Shown: piece after piece, positions 24,718 to 35,583 of the stretch
Numbering within the stretch: the first letter of the stretch is position 1
How the letters are laid out: every line of letters begins with the position of its first letter
Assembly: GCA_021201135.1 (NCBI GenBank)
Contig: JAJQGT010000006.1
Location: forward strand, 124,001 to 188,000
Length of the DNA stretch: 64,000 nucleotides
Direction of reading: 5' to 3'
DNA from: Oscillospiraceae bacterium
GTDB taxonomy: Bacteria; Bacillota; Clostridia; Oscillospirales; Ruminococcaceae
Program-made: the position numbers and the translations under genes
Notes under the pieces: generated by a model
Told to the model about the DNA's origin: nothing
The model's database searches: none
Seen by the model: the letters and a program-made list of their open reading frames with translations, nothing else

Positions 24718-25649
24718 CCCGATACGATTTAGTCGTTGACAGCAGCTGTGAAGGCAAACGGCTTGACACATGGCTCGCTTCACAGGATGATGTTGATATA
24801 ACACGTTCCTTTGCGGCAAAGCTGATTGAGGACGGCAGTGTACTTGTGAACGGCAAGGTTGCTTCAAAGAGCACTAGGCTGAATGCAGGGGATGAGGTTA
24901 CGCTGACTGTTCCCGAACCGGTCGGTCTATCGGTTGAGCCGGAGGACATCCCGCTTGACATAGTTTACGAGGATGCTGACTTGCTGGTTGTCAATAAGCC
25001 GAAGGGCATGGTTGTACACCCTGCCGCGGGGAACTATCAGGGGACACTAGTAAATGCACTTCTCTGGCACTGCAAAGGCGAGCTATCGGGCATTAACGGA
25101 GTTATCCGTCCGGGAATCGTTCACAGAATAGATAAGAACACGAGCGGTCTTCTAATCGTCGCCAAGACTGACAAAGCACATCTTGGGCTTGCGGATCAGA
25201 TTAAAGAACACAGTTTTACGAGAGAGTATGAAGCTATCTGCATCGGTGGAAGATTTAAGGAGCCAACGGGTACGATTAATGCTCCTATCGGTCGCGATAA
25301 AAACAACCGCAAGCGTATGTGCGTGACTGAATCGAATTCAAGACCTGCAATAACTCACTACACCGTTTTAGAGGAACTGCATGAGCATACGCTTGGAATA
25401 TGTTCTTATGTGAATTTCCGATTGGAAACCGGCAGAACCCATCAGATAAGAGTACATTCCGCTTATATCGGGCATCCGATTCTGGGCGATGATGTTTACG
25501 GAAAACCGTATAAAGGCTGTGAAGGACAATGCCTTCACGCAAGAAAGATAGGATTTATTCATCCTGTCACAGGGGAATATCTTGAATTTACAAGTAAGCT
25601 TCCGGAATACTTTTCGAAGTTCCTTGAGAAAATGAGAGACAGTATATGA
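24714..25649 (+). CDS. RluD-type 23S rRNA pseudouridine synthase
   Basis: RluA/RluD-family pseudouridine synthase, 311 aa, starting at GTG 24714 that overlaps the lspA stop (GTGA). An N-terminal S4 domain (KRLDTWLASQDDVDITRSFAAKLIEDGSV would be its span, residues ~11-39) precedes the catalytic domain with HRIDKNTSGLL, whose Asp is the catalytic residue. The segment RTHQIRVH is also typical. lspA followed by an rluD-like gene is conserved in Firmicutes (ylyB in Bacillus). The exact rRNA target cannot be told from sequence alone. Confidence 0.93.
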   Translation: MTRYDLVVDSSCEGKRLDTWLASQDDVDITRSFAAKLIEDGSVLVNGKVASKSTRLNAGDEVTLTVPEPVGLSVEPEDIPLDIVYEDADLLVVNKPKGMVVHPAAGNYQGTLVNALLWHCKGELSGINGVIRPGIVHRIDKNTSGLLIVAKTDKAHLGLADQIKEHSFTREYEAICIGGRFKEPTGTINAPIGRDKNNRKRMCVTESNSRPAITHYTVLEELHEHTLGICSYVNFRLETGRTHQIRVHSAYIGHPILGDDVYGKPYKGCEGQCLHARKIGFIHPVTGEYLEFTSKLPEYFSKFLEKMRDSI

Positions 25650-26455
25650 TAGAACTTGACAAGACTATTTTTGTAACGGATATGGACGGGACTCTTCTGG
25701 CGCCTGATAAAACAGTGTCGGAAGGGAACTTAAGAGCTATTTCCGATTACAGAAATGCCGGCGGTCTCTTTGGAGTCGCAACCGGCAGACCCATCCACAC
25801 AATGAGAAAGTATCTGAGCATTCTGGATATTGACCTTCCGTTGATACTTTACAATGGTTGTATTGTTTATGATTATCATCAAGATAAGATTCTTTCTTCT
25901 ACATATCTGCCTGATTGTGCAAGAGATATTCTCAAGGATATCTTTTCGACATTTCCTGGCATCGCTCCTGAGATATTCACTTTTGAAGGACAGTACTATC
26001 TTAATCTCAATGATGCTGAAAAGTGGCATCACGAGATTCTTCAGGTCAGTTATATAAAGAAGGCATCGGGCGACGAAGTTACCGAGCCCTGGTGTAAGCT
26101 ACTTTTTGCCGACAGTGTTGAGGTCATTGACAAACTCATGAAGTACGTTAAGAAGTTTGATGGCATGGGAGTAAGATTTGTAAGAAGCTGTCCCTACTTT
26201 CTGGAACTATTGCCTGAGAATGTGTCAAAGGGAAGTGCTCTTAAGAAAATGTGTCAAGTAATATCGCTTGACAATAAATCAATTATCTCCGCAGGAGATT
26301 ATGACAATGATATTGAGATGCTCAAAGCATCTGATATAAGCTTTTGCCCATCAGATTCACAGCCTGCTGTGAAGGAAGCGGCGGATTACGTCTTGAAATC
26401 CACCTGCTCCGAGGATACTATGGCAGAAGCGCTCGCTATATTGGCAACATTATAA
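25646..26455 (+). CDS. HAD superfamily Cof-type phosphatase
   Basis: A 269-aa hydrolase of the Cof/type IIB HAD family, usually acting on sugar phosphates or cofactors. Motif I is TDMDGTLL (nucleophile D12, acid D14). The substrate-binding cap lies between residues ~85 and 190. Motif III/IV is SAGDYDNDIEML. The ATG overlaps the stop of the pseudouridine synthase gene, and a transketolase pair follows after 15 nt. Substrate unknown; neighbouring pentose phosphate genes make a sugar phosphate plausible but not shown. Confidence 0.88.
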   Translation: MIELDKTIFVTDMDGTLLAPDKTVSEGNLRAISDYRNAGGLFGVATGRPIHTMRKYLSILDIDLPLILYNGCIVYDYHQDKILSSTYLPDCARDILKDIFSTFPGIAPEIFTFEGQYYLNLNDAEKWHHEILQVSYIKKASGDEVTEPWCKLLFADSVEVIDKLMKYVKKFDGMGVRFVRSCPYFLELLPENVSKGSALKKMCQVISLDNKSIISAGDYDNDIEMLKASDISFCPSDSQPAVKEAADYVLKSTCSEDTMAEALAILATL

Positions 26456-26470
26456 TTTGGAGGTTTTTCT

Positions 26471-27319
26471 ATGGACGAATTACTAAAGAAACAGCTCAGT
26501 ATAACTGCTTGCAAAGTTAGAATGGGCATAATCGAGGGTGTTTACAATGCCAAGAGCGGTCACCCGGGGGGCTCTTTATCTATTGCTGACCTTCTTACTT
26601 ATCTTTACTTTGCAAAGATGAATGTGTATCCCGACAAGCCGGACCTTCCTGACAGAGACCGTTTTGTCCTTTCCAAGGGACACACTGCTCCCGCTCTTTA
26701 CTCAACCTTGGCTAACAGAGGATATTTTGATGTTGAGGAGCTCAAGGGCTTAAGACACATCGGTTCAATGCTTCAGGGTCATCCCGACATGAAGCATATC
26801 CCGGGTGTTGATATGTCCTCCGGCTCTCTTGGTCAGGGAATATCCGCTGCTTGCGGAATGGCTCTTTCCGCAAAGCTCACAAACGATACTTATCATGTAT
26901 ACTGTGTTTTAGGCGATGGTGAAATCGAAGAGGGTCAGGTCTGGGAAGCCGCTATGTTCGCGGCTCAGCAGAAGCTTGACAATCTTGTTGCTATCGTTGA
27001 TAACAACGGTCTGCAGATTGACGGCAAGATTTCTGATGTTTGCTCTCCTTATCCGATTACTGATAAGTTCTCCGCATTTGGCTGGCATGTAATCGCTATG
27101 GATGCTCACGACTTCGACAGCATGGATGCCGCATTCAAGGAAGCCGAAACGGTTGTCAATCAGCCTGTGATGATAGTTATGTCCAGTGTCAAGGGTAAGG
27201 GCGTTTCGTTCATGGAGAATCAGGTTTCATGGCACGGAACAGCACCGAACAAGGAACAGTATGAACAGGCTATGAGTGAACTCAAGGCTCAGCTTGCTGA
27301 ATTGGAAACGGAGGAATAA
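26471..27319 (+). CDS. Transketolase, N-terminal (TPP-binding) subunit
   Basis: First half of a split transketolase, 282 aa, carrying the thiamine diphosphate motif GDGEIEEGQVWEAAMF and the substrate segment SGHPGGSLSIADLL. With the next gene it transfers two-carbon units in the non-oxidative pentose phosphate pathway, needed for pentoses released from xylan. GGAGG lies 5-6 nt upstream of the ATG. The two subunits lie 3 nt apart. Split transketolases are common in Clostridia. Confidence 0.95.
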   Translation: MDELLKKQLSITACKVRMGIIEGVYNAKSGHPGGSLSIADLLTYLYFAKMNVYPDKPDLPDRDRFVLSKGHTAPALYSTLANRGYFDVEELKGLRHIGSMLQGHPDMKHIPGVDMSSGSLGQGISAACGMALSAKLTNDTYHVYCVLGDGEIEEGQVWEAAMFAAQQKLDNLVAIVDNNGLQIDGKISDVCSPYPITDKFSAFGWHVIAMDAHDFDSMDAAFKEAETVVNQPVMIVMSSVKGKGVSFMENQVSWHGTAPNKEQYEQAMSELKAQLAELETEE

Positions 27320-27322
27320 GAA

Positions 27323-28270
27323 ATGGCAGAACTTATAAAAAAGGCCACCCGAGAGAGCTATGGCGAAACCTTGGCTGAACTCGGCGATAAGTACGAAAAT
27401 CTCTACGTTTTGGATGCCGACCTCGCCGCCGCAACCAAGACAGGTATATTCAAGAGGAAGTTCCCTGACAGGCACATTGATTGCGGAATTCAGGAAGCAA
27501 ACATGATGGGCGTTGCCGCGGGTCTTGCCGCAACAGGAAAGATTCCTTTCGCCTCATCGTTCGCAATGTTCGCCGCCGGAAGAGCTTATGAGATTGTAAG
27601 AAACTCTATCGGTTACCCGCATCTTAATGTCAAGATTGGTGCCACTCATGCCGGCATTTCTGTAGGTGAAGACGGTGCTACACATCAGTGCAACGAGGAC
27701 ATAGCTCTTATGCGCACAATCCCCGGTATGACCGTTATCAATCCCGCTGATGATGTAGAGGCAAGAGCGGCTATCGAGGCGGCTATCCAGTATGTCGGAC
27801 CGGTTTATATGCGCTTCGGCAGACTTGCGACTCCCGTTTTCAATGATAAGGAAACCTATAAATTCGAGCTTGGCAAGGGCGTTCAGCTCACAGAAGGAAA
27901 CGATGTAACTATCGTTGCAACCGGACTTCTTGTGTATGAGGCACTTGTCGCCGCAGAACAGCTCAAGAACGACGGCATCAGCGCAAGAGTAATCAACATC
28001 CACACCATAAAGCCCTTGGATGAGGAAATCATCGTCAAGGCGGCTCGTGAGACAGGACTCGTTGTCACTGCCGAAGAGCACAGCGTTATCGGCGGTCTCG
28101 GCTCTGCTGTATGCGATACACTTTCCGCTAACTGCCCGACCAAAGTCGTAAAGATTGGCGTAAACGATGTATTCGGCTATTCAGGTCCCGCAGTTCAGCT
28201 TCTCAAGGAATTCGGACTCTGCTCCGAGAATATTGTGGCTACCGTAAAGGAAGCCATGAGAAGCAAATAA
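27323..28270 (+). CDS. Transketolase, C-terminal subunit
   Basis: Second half of the split transketolase, 315 aa, with the pyrimidine-binding domain (DCGIQEANMMGVAAGLAA, FAAGRAYEIVRNS, GATHAGISVGEDGATHQ) and the C-terminal transketolase domain (VTAEEHSVIGGLGSAV). It needs the preceding subunit for activity. The arrangement resembles DXS and pyruvate dehydrogenase E1 beta, but the pair as a whole fits transketolase. A hairpin without a T-run follows. Confidence 0.95.
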   Translation: MAELIKKATRESYGETLAELGDKYENLYVLDADLAAATKTGIFKRKFPDRHIDCGIQEANMMGVAAGLAATGKIPFASSFAMFAAGRAYEIVRNSIGYPHLNVKIGATHAGISVGEDGATHQCNEDIALMRTIPGMTVINPADDVEARAAIEAAIQYVGPVYMRFGRLATPVFNDKETYKFELGKGVQLTEGNDVTIVATGLLVYEALVAAEQLKNDGISARVINIHTIKPLDEEIIVKAARETGLVVTAEEHSVIGGLGSAVCDTLSANCPTKVVKIGVNDVFGYSGPAVQLLKEFGLCSENIVATVKEAMRSK

Positions 28271-28291
28271 TTTTCAAGAAATATTCAGTTT

Positions 28292-28328
28292 CCCGTTCCG
28301 AAAGCATAGTATGTCTTATCGGGACGGG
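28292..28328 (+). other. Hairpin upstream of yunB
   Basis: CCCGTTCCG (28292-28300) pairs with CGGGACGGG (28320-28328), with one G-U pair and a 19-nt loop. The GGGAGGCG ribosome-binding site of yunB begins at its foot. There is no T-run, so it may modulate yunB translation on read-through transcripts or act as a weak terminator for the transketolase genes. Confidence 0.5.
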
Positions 28329-28338
28329 AGGCGATATT

Positions 28339-28977
28339 TTGCAGAGACGTAGGCACAGAATTAAGAAAGATAACGGCAATACGGGAATGGCAGTAATGCT
28401 GATTCTGATTGCTGTTGTTGTCCTGTTGTTTATAAACGCCGCACTGAAGCCTGTTATCATGAACATGGCGGAATCGTATGGAAAGATGTCGGTTGCAAAG
28501 GCGGTTGACGAAGCGGTCATTGAGCTTTTTGAAAACGAAGACATCGGCTATTCCGATATAGTCAAGCTTACTTTCAGCGATTCCGGATTTGTGACGGCTG
28601 TCGAATATAATTCAGCGGAGATAAACAGAATCAAGCTCTCATTGAGCAATAGCTTGGTTTCGGGTCTTGAGAAGCTCAGAGCCTCAAAGATTAAAGTTCC
28701 TATAGGTAGCTTAACCGGAAATGCTTATTTAAGTGGAAGGGGACTGAGCCTAAGGCTTCGGATAATGCAGTCATCGGTGCCGGTTATCGAAGTGATTTCA
28801 TCCTTCGAGAGCGAAGGTATAAATACCGTTTTGCATCGCATTATAATAAGAATCACTGTTGAGACTGAGGCGTATCTTCCTCCGAGAAGAGCAAGCTTTA
28901 CTCTCACACAGGATTTTGTAATAGCACAGACAATAATTGTCGGTGATATTCCGTCGGGATACGCCGATATTGGATAA
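28339..28977 (+). CDS. yunB: Sporulation protein YunB
   Basis: A 212-aa protein with one N-terminal membrane helix (about residues 17-37) and an extracytoplasmic domain. Segments such as NAALKPVIMNMAE, KIKVPIGSLTGNAYLSGRG and FTLTQDFVIAQTIIVGDIP match the YunB family, a sigma-E-controlled protein needed for normal spore formation in Bacillus. It starts at TTG 28339, preceded by GGGAGGCG. The molecular role is unknown. It sits between transketolase and ligA. Confidence 0.88.
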   Translation: MQRRRHRIKKDNGNTGMAVMLILIAVVVLLFINAALKPVIMNMAESYGKMSVAKAVDEAVIELFENEDIGYSDIVKLTFSDSGFVTAVEYNSAEINRIKLSLSNSLVSGLEKLRASKIKVPIGSLTGNAYLSGRGLSLRLRIMQSSVPVIEVISSFESEGINTVLHRIIIRITVETEAYLPPRRASFTLTQDFVIAQTIIVGDIPSGYADIG

Positions 28978-30972
<1,995 letters not shown>

Positions 30973-31002
30973 CATAATAAAGATGAAAGAAAGGCGGACG
31001 AA

Positions 31003-31284
31003 ATGGCAAATAATCCGAATATAGATATCAAGCACGTTGCGAAGCTTGCAAGAATCAGGATTTCCGATGATGAGCTTCCGAGATATTCAGAGGAAATGAA
31101 CAACATCATCAAGATGGTCGAGGCTATGCCGGAGATTGACGACGAGCTATTGGTCGACGAGAGTAACGTTATGAAATTAAGAGACGACAAGCTTTCTGAC
31201 AGTAAGCTTTCCCGTGATGAAATTCTTAAGAATGCTCCAAAGGTCGTTGCCGGCTGTGTAGTCGTGCCGAAGACTGTTGAATAG
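31003..31284 (+). CDS. gatC: Glutamyl-/aspartyl-tRNA amidotransferase subunit C
   Basis: Small subunit of the GatCAB complex that converts Glu-tRNA-Gln (and Asp-tRNA-Asn) to the amidated form; 93 aa. The N-terminal helix [15 protein letters not shown] and the following FxxxxxxII-like segment are typical. A GGCGG precedes the ATG. gatC, gatA and gatB lie in order with 11-nt and overlapping junctions. Confidence 0.95.
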   Translation: MANNPNIDIKHVAKLARIRISDDELPRYSEEMNNIIKMVEAMPEIDDELLVDESNVMKLRDDKLSDSKLSRDEILKNAPKVVAGCVVVPKTVE

Positions 31285-31295
31285 GGGGAAGCGAA

Positions 31296-32774
31296 TTGGA
31301 ACTTTATGAATATAAAGCGAGTGAACTGAGCGAAATGCTCGGCAAGGGTGAGATATCATCCAAGGAGCTCACTGAATCTGTGTTTGACAGAATCGAAAAG
31401 ACCGAGCCTGCTATTGGCGCATATCTGACGCTAAATCGTGAGTCGGCACTTGCAGAGGCTGAGAAAATAGACGAAAGAAGAGCATCCGGTGAGGATTTAT
31501 CTCCTCTTGCGGGAATTCCGATAGGAATCAAAGACAATATCTCGACAACAGGAATCAGAACAACCTGTGCCTCAAGAATGCTCGAGAATTATACTCCCGT
31601 TTTTGATGCGACAGTTGTCACTAAGCTAAAAAATGCCGGCGCAATTATAACCGGTAAGCTAAATATGGATGAGTTCGCGATGGGCTCGTCGACCGAAACG
31701 TCCTACTTCCAGCCAACCAAGAATCCGTTTGACACTTCTTGTGTTCCCGGTGGTTCTTCCGGCGGATCTGCGGCGGCTGTAGCTTCTATGGAGGCTGTAA
31801 TGGCTCTCGGTTCAGATACCGGCGGTTCAATCCGTCAGCCGTCTTCTTTATGCGGCGTTGTCGGGCTCAAGCCTACATACGGCAGTGTTTCGAGATATGG
31901 CTTGGTTGCCTTTGCGTCGTCGTTAGACCAGATTGGTCCTATCACAAGAAGTGTCAAGGACTCGGCAATGCTTTTTGATGCCATTTGCGGGCATGATTCT
32001 ATGGATGCCACCAGTGCAAGAAGAGATTATGCTCCCATAAGCGGAACCCTTGACGGTGATGTCCGTGGACTTAAGATAGGCATTCCGAAGGAATACTTCG
32101 GCGACGGTATCAAGCCGGAAGTAAAAGAGGCTGTTATGAGCTCTGTCAAGGCTCTTGAGAGTATGGGAGCAACTGTAAAACAGATTTCTCTTCCTTCGAC
32201 CGATTATGCTCTTTCCGCTTACTATATAATTGCCTGTGCCGAGGCTTCATCAAATCTTGCAAGATTTGACGGCGTAAAGTACGGTTATCGTTGCGAAAAT
32301 CCCGAAAATCTCATGGATATGTATGAGAGAACGAGAAGCGAAGGCTTCGGAAGAGAAGTCAAGAGAAGAATAATACTCGGTACTTTTGTACTCAGTTCAG
32401 GATACTATGATGCCTATTACAAAAAAGCAAAGCTCTTGCAGAAGAGAATTCGCTCTGAATTTGACAGTGCGTTTAACGATGTAGACGTGATTATTACTCC
32501 CACGTCCCCGTTTGAAGCTTTCAAGTTTGGCGACAAGATGGATGACCCGCTAGCTATGTATTCGGCAGATATCTGCACTGTTACCGTTAATATTGCAGGG
32601 CTTCCCGCAGTCAGCGTGCCTTGCGGCTATTCCGAAACCGGTTTGCCCTATGGTATGCAGATAATCGGCAGAAGCTTTGACGAGAGAACAATTCTCAACA
32701 CAGCTTATGCTCACGAGTGCGGTTTTGGCGGTTTCAGAGCGCCAGTAATTGCGAGTAAGGGGGTAGAGCTATGA
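31296..32774 (+). CDS. gatA: Glutamyl-/aspartyl-tRNA amidotransferase subunit A
   Basis: Amidase-signature subunit that releases ammonia from glutamine; 492 aa. It starts at TTG 31296, 11 nt after gatC, with GGGGGAAG upstream. The catalytic triad is Lys79 (GIPIGIKDN), cis-Ser154 (GGSSGGS) and Ser178 (DTGGSIRQP). The stop overlaps the gatB ATG by four bases, a tight translational coupling. Confidence 0.97.
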   Translation: MELYEYKASELSEMLGKGEISSKELTESVFDRIEKTEPAIGAYLTLNRESALAEAEKIDERRASGEDLSPLAGIPIGIKDNISTTGIRTTCASRMLENYTPVFDATVVTKLKNAGAIITGKLNMDEFAMGSSTETSYFQPTKNPFDTSCVPGGSSGGSAAAVASMEAVMALGSDTGGSIRQPSSLCGVVGLKPTYGSVSRYGLVAFASSLDQIGPITRSVKDSAMLFDAICGHDSMDATSARRDYAPISGTLDGDVRGLKIGIPKEYFGDGIKPEVKEAVMSSVKALESMGATVKQISLPSTDYALSAYYIIACAEASSNLARFDGVKYGYRCENPENLMDMYERTRSEGFGREVKRRIILGTFVLSSGYYDAYYKKAKLLQKRIRSEFDSAFNDVDVIITPTSPFEAFKFGDKMDDPLAMYSADICTVTVNIAGLPAVSVPCGYSETGLPYGMQIIGRSFDERTILNTAYAHECGFGGFRAPVIASKGVEL

Positions 32775-34204
32775 TAAGAGGCTATGAAGTTGTTGTCGGT
32801 CTGGAGGTTCATGCTGAGCTCAACACCGCAACTAAGATTTATTGCAACTGCAAAAACTCCTTCGGGCTCGAGGTCAACACTCAGGTTTGCCCGATTTGCC
32901 TTGGAATGCCCGGAACTCTCCCTACTCTCAACGAAAAGGTCGTAGAATATGCTATAAAGATGGGTCATGCTCTTAACTGCGGCATCAACAGAATCTGCAA
33001 GCAGGACAGAAAGAACTATTTTTATCCCGACCTTCCGAAGTCCTATCAGATTTCTCAGGCTGATATTCCGCTGTGCCATGATGGTTACTTAGATATTATT
33101 GTTGACGGTGAGACAAAGAGAATCGGCGTTGAGCGTATTCACATCGAGGAGGATGCAGGAAAGCTTCTTCACTCGGATAAGTTTGACGGTTCTCTCGTGG
33201 ACTTCAACCGTTGCGGAGTTCCGCTTATCGAGATTGTCTCAAGACCTGATATGAGAAGCTCTGACGAAGCTAAGGCTTACCTTGAAACTATCCGTTCAAT
33301 CCTCAGATATATCGACATTTCCGACTGCAAGATGCAGGAGGGCTCAATCAGATGCGATGTCAATGTTTCCGTTCACAAACCGGGTGAACCTCTCGGCACG
33401 AGATGCGAAATGAAGAACGTCAACAGCTTTTCAGCGGTCGTTCACGGCATAGATTATGAAGCCAACCGCCAGATTGAAGTGCTTGAAGCCGGTGGTACGA
33501 TAACTCAGGAAACAAGGAGATGGGACGACGCCAAGGGCGAAAGCGTCTCGATGCGTTCCAAGGAGGATGCTCAGGACTACAGATATTTCCCCGAGCCTGA
33601 CCTTGGAACAATAGTAGTTTCCGAAGAGAAGGTGCAGTACCTGAAGGATACTCTCCCAGAGCTTCCTAACGCCAGAATAATGAGATACATCGACACTTGC
33701 GGGCTTTCATATAACGATGCCGCAATGATTGTCGACGTTCCCGAAAAGGCTGAGTTGTTTGATAAGACGCTCGAAGCAGGTTGCAAGTCGGGCAAGCTCC
33801 TTTCAAACTGGATTCTTGGCGAGATTTCGAAGCTTATGAACGATGGAACTGACATTCACGAGACGAATCTTACTCCCGAAAAGCTTGCAAAGATTGTCAA
33901 CTATATTGACTCCGGCAAGATTTCCACCGCCGCAGGCAAGAAGGTCTTCGACGCCGTTATGAGTGACAACGCCGATATTGATGAGTTCATCGAGAAGAAT
34001 TCTCTGTCGCAGATATCGGATGTTTCGTCTCTTGAGAAGATTGCCGCCGAGGTTGTTTCTCAGAACGAAAAGTCTGTATCAGATTACAAGAACGGCAAGA
34101 CGAATGCTCTCGGCTATCTCGTAGGTCAGTGCATGAAGGCTTCCAAAGGCAAGGCAAATCCCGCTGTTATGAAGGAGCTTGTTCTGAAGCTTCTTGAAGA
34201 ATAA
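32771..34204 (+). CDS. gatB: Glutamyl-/aspartyl-tRNA amidotransferase subunit B
   Basis: Kinase and tRNA-binding subunit of GatCAB, 477 aa. It contains the GatB signature ([36 protein letters not shown]), the zinc-site cysteines, and the C-terminal YqeY-like tail domain. It ends 18 nt before a terminator hairpin shared with the 3' end of the convergent ylbJ-like gene. Confidence 0.97.
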   Translation: MIRGYEVVVGLEVHAELNTATKIYCNCKNSFGLEVNTQVCPICLGMPGTLPTLNEKVVEYAIKMGHALNCGINRICKQDRKNYFYPDLPKSYQISQADIPLCHDGYLDIIVDGETKRIGVERIHIEEDAGKLLHSDKFDGSLVDFNRCGVPLIEIVSRPDMRSSDEAKAYLETIRSILRYIDISDCKMQEGSIRCDVNVSVHKPGEPLGTRCEMKNVNSFSAVVHGIDYEANRQIEVLEAGGTITQETRRWDDAKGESVSMRSKEDAQDYRYFPEPDLGTIVVSEEKVQYLKDTLPELPNARIMRYIDTCGLSYNDAAMIVDVPEKAELFDKTLEAGCKSGKLLSNWILGEISKLMNDGTDIHETNLTPEKLAKIVNYIDSGKISTAAGKKVFDAVMSDNADIDEFIEKNSLSQISDVSSLEKIAAEVVSQNEKSVSDYKNGKTNALGYLVGQCMKASKGKANPAVMKELVLKLLEE

Positions 34205-34221
34205 TCAAATTTAAAGACTAA

Positions 34222-34250
34222 AGCGACTGCTGTTTCAGCGGTCGCTTTTT
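34222..34250 (+). terminator. Terminator of gatCAB, overlapping the ylbJ stop
   Basis: AGCGACTGCTG (34222-34232) pairs with CAGCGGTCGCT (34236-34246), with one G-U pair, followed by TTTT. On the opposite strand the same bases encode the last residues and TGA stop (34237-34235) of the ylbJ-like gene. Confidence 0.88.
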
Positions 34251-35227
34251 CTATATGTCAGAGCGATTAAAACCATTCCGGAAACACATATAAACGGAAT
34301 GATGTTTTCTGTACTCGAAAATTCAATGCTGTTGGTTGCACCTGTTTCAATGCTTATATGATTCTGTACGATGATATAGCCGAGAGAGGAGAATAGAGCG
34401 GTTAATAACAACTGAATCGGTCTGGTGATATAAAACCACTTGAAGCTATAGCTTCCACCTGAAAGACATATAATTTGCATGTGCACACATAATCCGCCGA
34501 ATGACAACAGTACTGTAGTCAATACAAAGAATAGCATTCCATCTCCTTCAAGCGAAGCTATATTTGATATTTCGAGGATGGCAGATAAAATGGAATTCAG
34601 TGACGGCAAGAGTGAAAGGAGTGCTGAAAAGAACATTATTGCTGAAAATATCGAAATCATAGAATTGGCAGAAGAGCCTATAGATTCCATTACAGTGTCT
34701 GTAAGTAAAATGCCTTTACAGATGATATTAACATTAGATTTGAATTTAAATTTGACTGTACAAATCATATATAAAAGCATATTTGATAAAAATATCGAAA
34801 TAAACGCTGTGAAGCCTAAAAGCTTGCTGTGAAATAAGGCTGTACTAACTATTCCCAAAATATATGCCGGACCGGAAGCAAATGAAAAACAGATTGCAAT
34901 TTCTGCTTGTTCTGATGTAATTGTATTTTCCTTTACGAGGTCACTGAGTATCTTTGCGCCTATCGGATATCCGCAAATATTTCCGAGGAGAAATGTAAGA
35001 AATATCCCGTAATTTGCATATGAAATTTTCTTTGGCTTAAATGCTCCCGAGCATTTTATCAGTACACCTGAAAGAACGCTGTTGAGGAAGAGCGAAGGCA
35101 CTATGTTTATAACACAGTTCTCTATAGATGTGATGATGCCGTCTTTTACTTCATCAATATGTACCAATGATAATACGAGAACCGCAATTACTAACGCTAC
35201 AAACAGCCCGTTCAAAACATTTTTCAT
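34235..35227 (-). CDS. ylbJ: YlbJ-like sporulation integral membrane protein
   Basis: A 330-aa protein with about 8-10 membrane helices. The segments NICGYPIGAKILSDL, FASGPAYILG and FGGLCVHMQI match the YlbJ family, which carries a nucleoside-recognition/Gate fold and is needed for sporulation in Bacillus (a sigma-E gene). ATG 35227 has a GAAGG sequence upstream, and a good sigma-E-type promoter lies at 35283-35255. The gene is divergent from yqfC-yqfD, also sporulation genes. Transported or bound ligand unknown. Its last codons lie inside the gatB terminator. Confidence 0.8.
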   Translation of the reverse strand: MKNVLNGLFVALVIAVLVLSLVHIDEVKDGIITSIENCVINIVPSLFLNSVLSGVLIKCSGAFKPKKISYANYGIFLTFLLGNICGYPIGAKILSDLVKENTITSEQAEIAICFSFASGPAYILGIVSTALFHSKLLGFTAFISIFLSNMLLYMICTVKFKFKSNVNIICKGILLTDTVMESIGSSANSMISIFSAIMFFSALLSLLPSLNSILSAILEISNIASLEGDGMLFFVLTTVLLSFGGLCVHMQIICLSGGSYSFKWFYITRPIQLLLTALFSSLGYIIVQNHISIETGATNSIEFSSTENIIPFICVSGMVLIALTYRKSDR

Positions 35228-35254
35228 AGCTTGACCTTCTTTTCCGTTTTTACA

Positions 35255-35283
35255 ATTCTATGCTTGGATTTTCGGCAGTATAA
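35255..35283 (-). promoter_or_regulatory. Sigma-E-type promoter of ylbJ
   Basis: Minus strand: TTATACT (35283-35277), a 14-nt spacer, CATAGAAT (35262-35255). This is close to the Bacillus sigma-E pattern (ATAnT, 14 nt, CATACAnT; 7 of 8 at the -10). It lies just upstream of a gene whose Bacillus counterpart is sigma-E dependent. Confidence 0.6.
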
Positions 35284-35301
35284 TTGAAGGGAGTGATTCT
35301 A

Positions 35302-35583
35302 TTGAATATTAAATCCATACTGCCTGAGCTTAAAAATCGGGCGAGAAAATATGCTTATTATGAATCATATGTCACTGTATCGGGCGATGATGAGGCTTTG
35401 ATTGAAAATGTTACCGATGTTTTGGAGTGCAACGAAATCATGGTAAGGGTTAAAGCCGGGACAAACGAAGTGGTAGTCTGGGGAGAGAATCTGAAAATAT
35501 CCGCATATACCGACCGTTCGGTTATGCTTACCGGTAAAATTACATCCGTAGAAATTTCAAAAGGCGGTGCAAAGATACTATGA
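35302..35583 (+). CDS. yqfC: Sporulation protein YqfC
   Basis: A 93-aa protein of the YqfC/YabP family, made under sigma-E in Bacillus; function not known in detail. I chose TTG 35302 because AAGGGAGTG (35288-35296) precedes it at good distance; the upstream TTG 35284 would overlap that site. Its segments YYESYVTVSGDDEALIENV and VWGENLKISAYTDRSVMLTGKI match the family. It overlaps yqfD by 4 nt, the conserved pair. Confidence 0.88.
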   Translation: MNIKSILPELKNRARKYAYYESYVTVSGDDEALIENVTDVLECNEIMVRVKAGTNEVVVWGENLKISAYTDRSVMLTGKITSVEISKGGAKIL

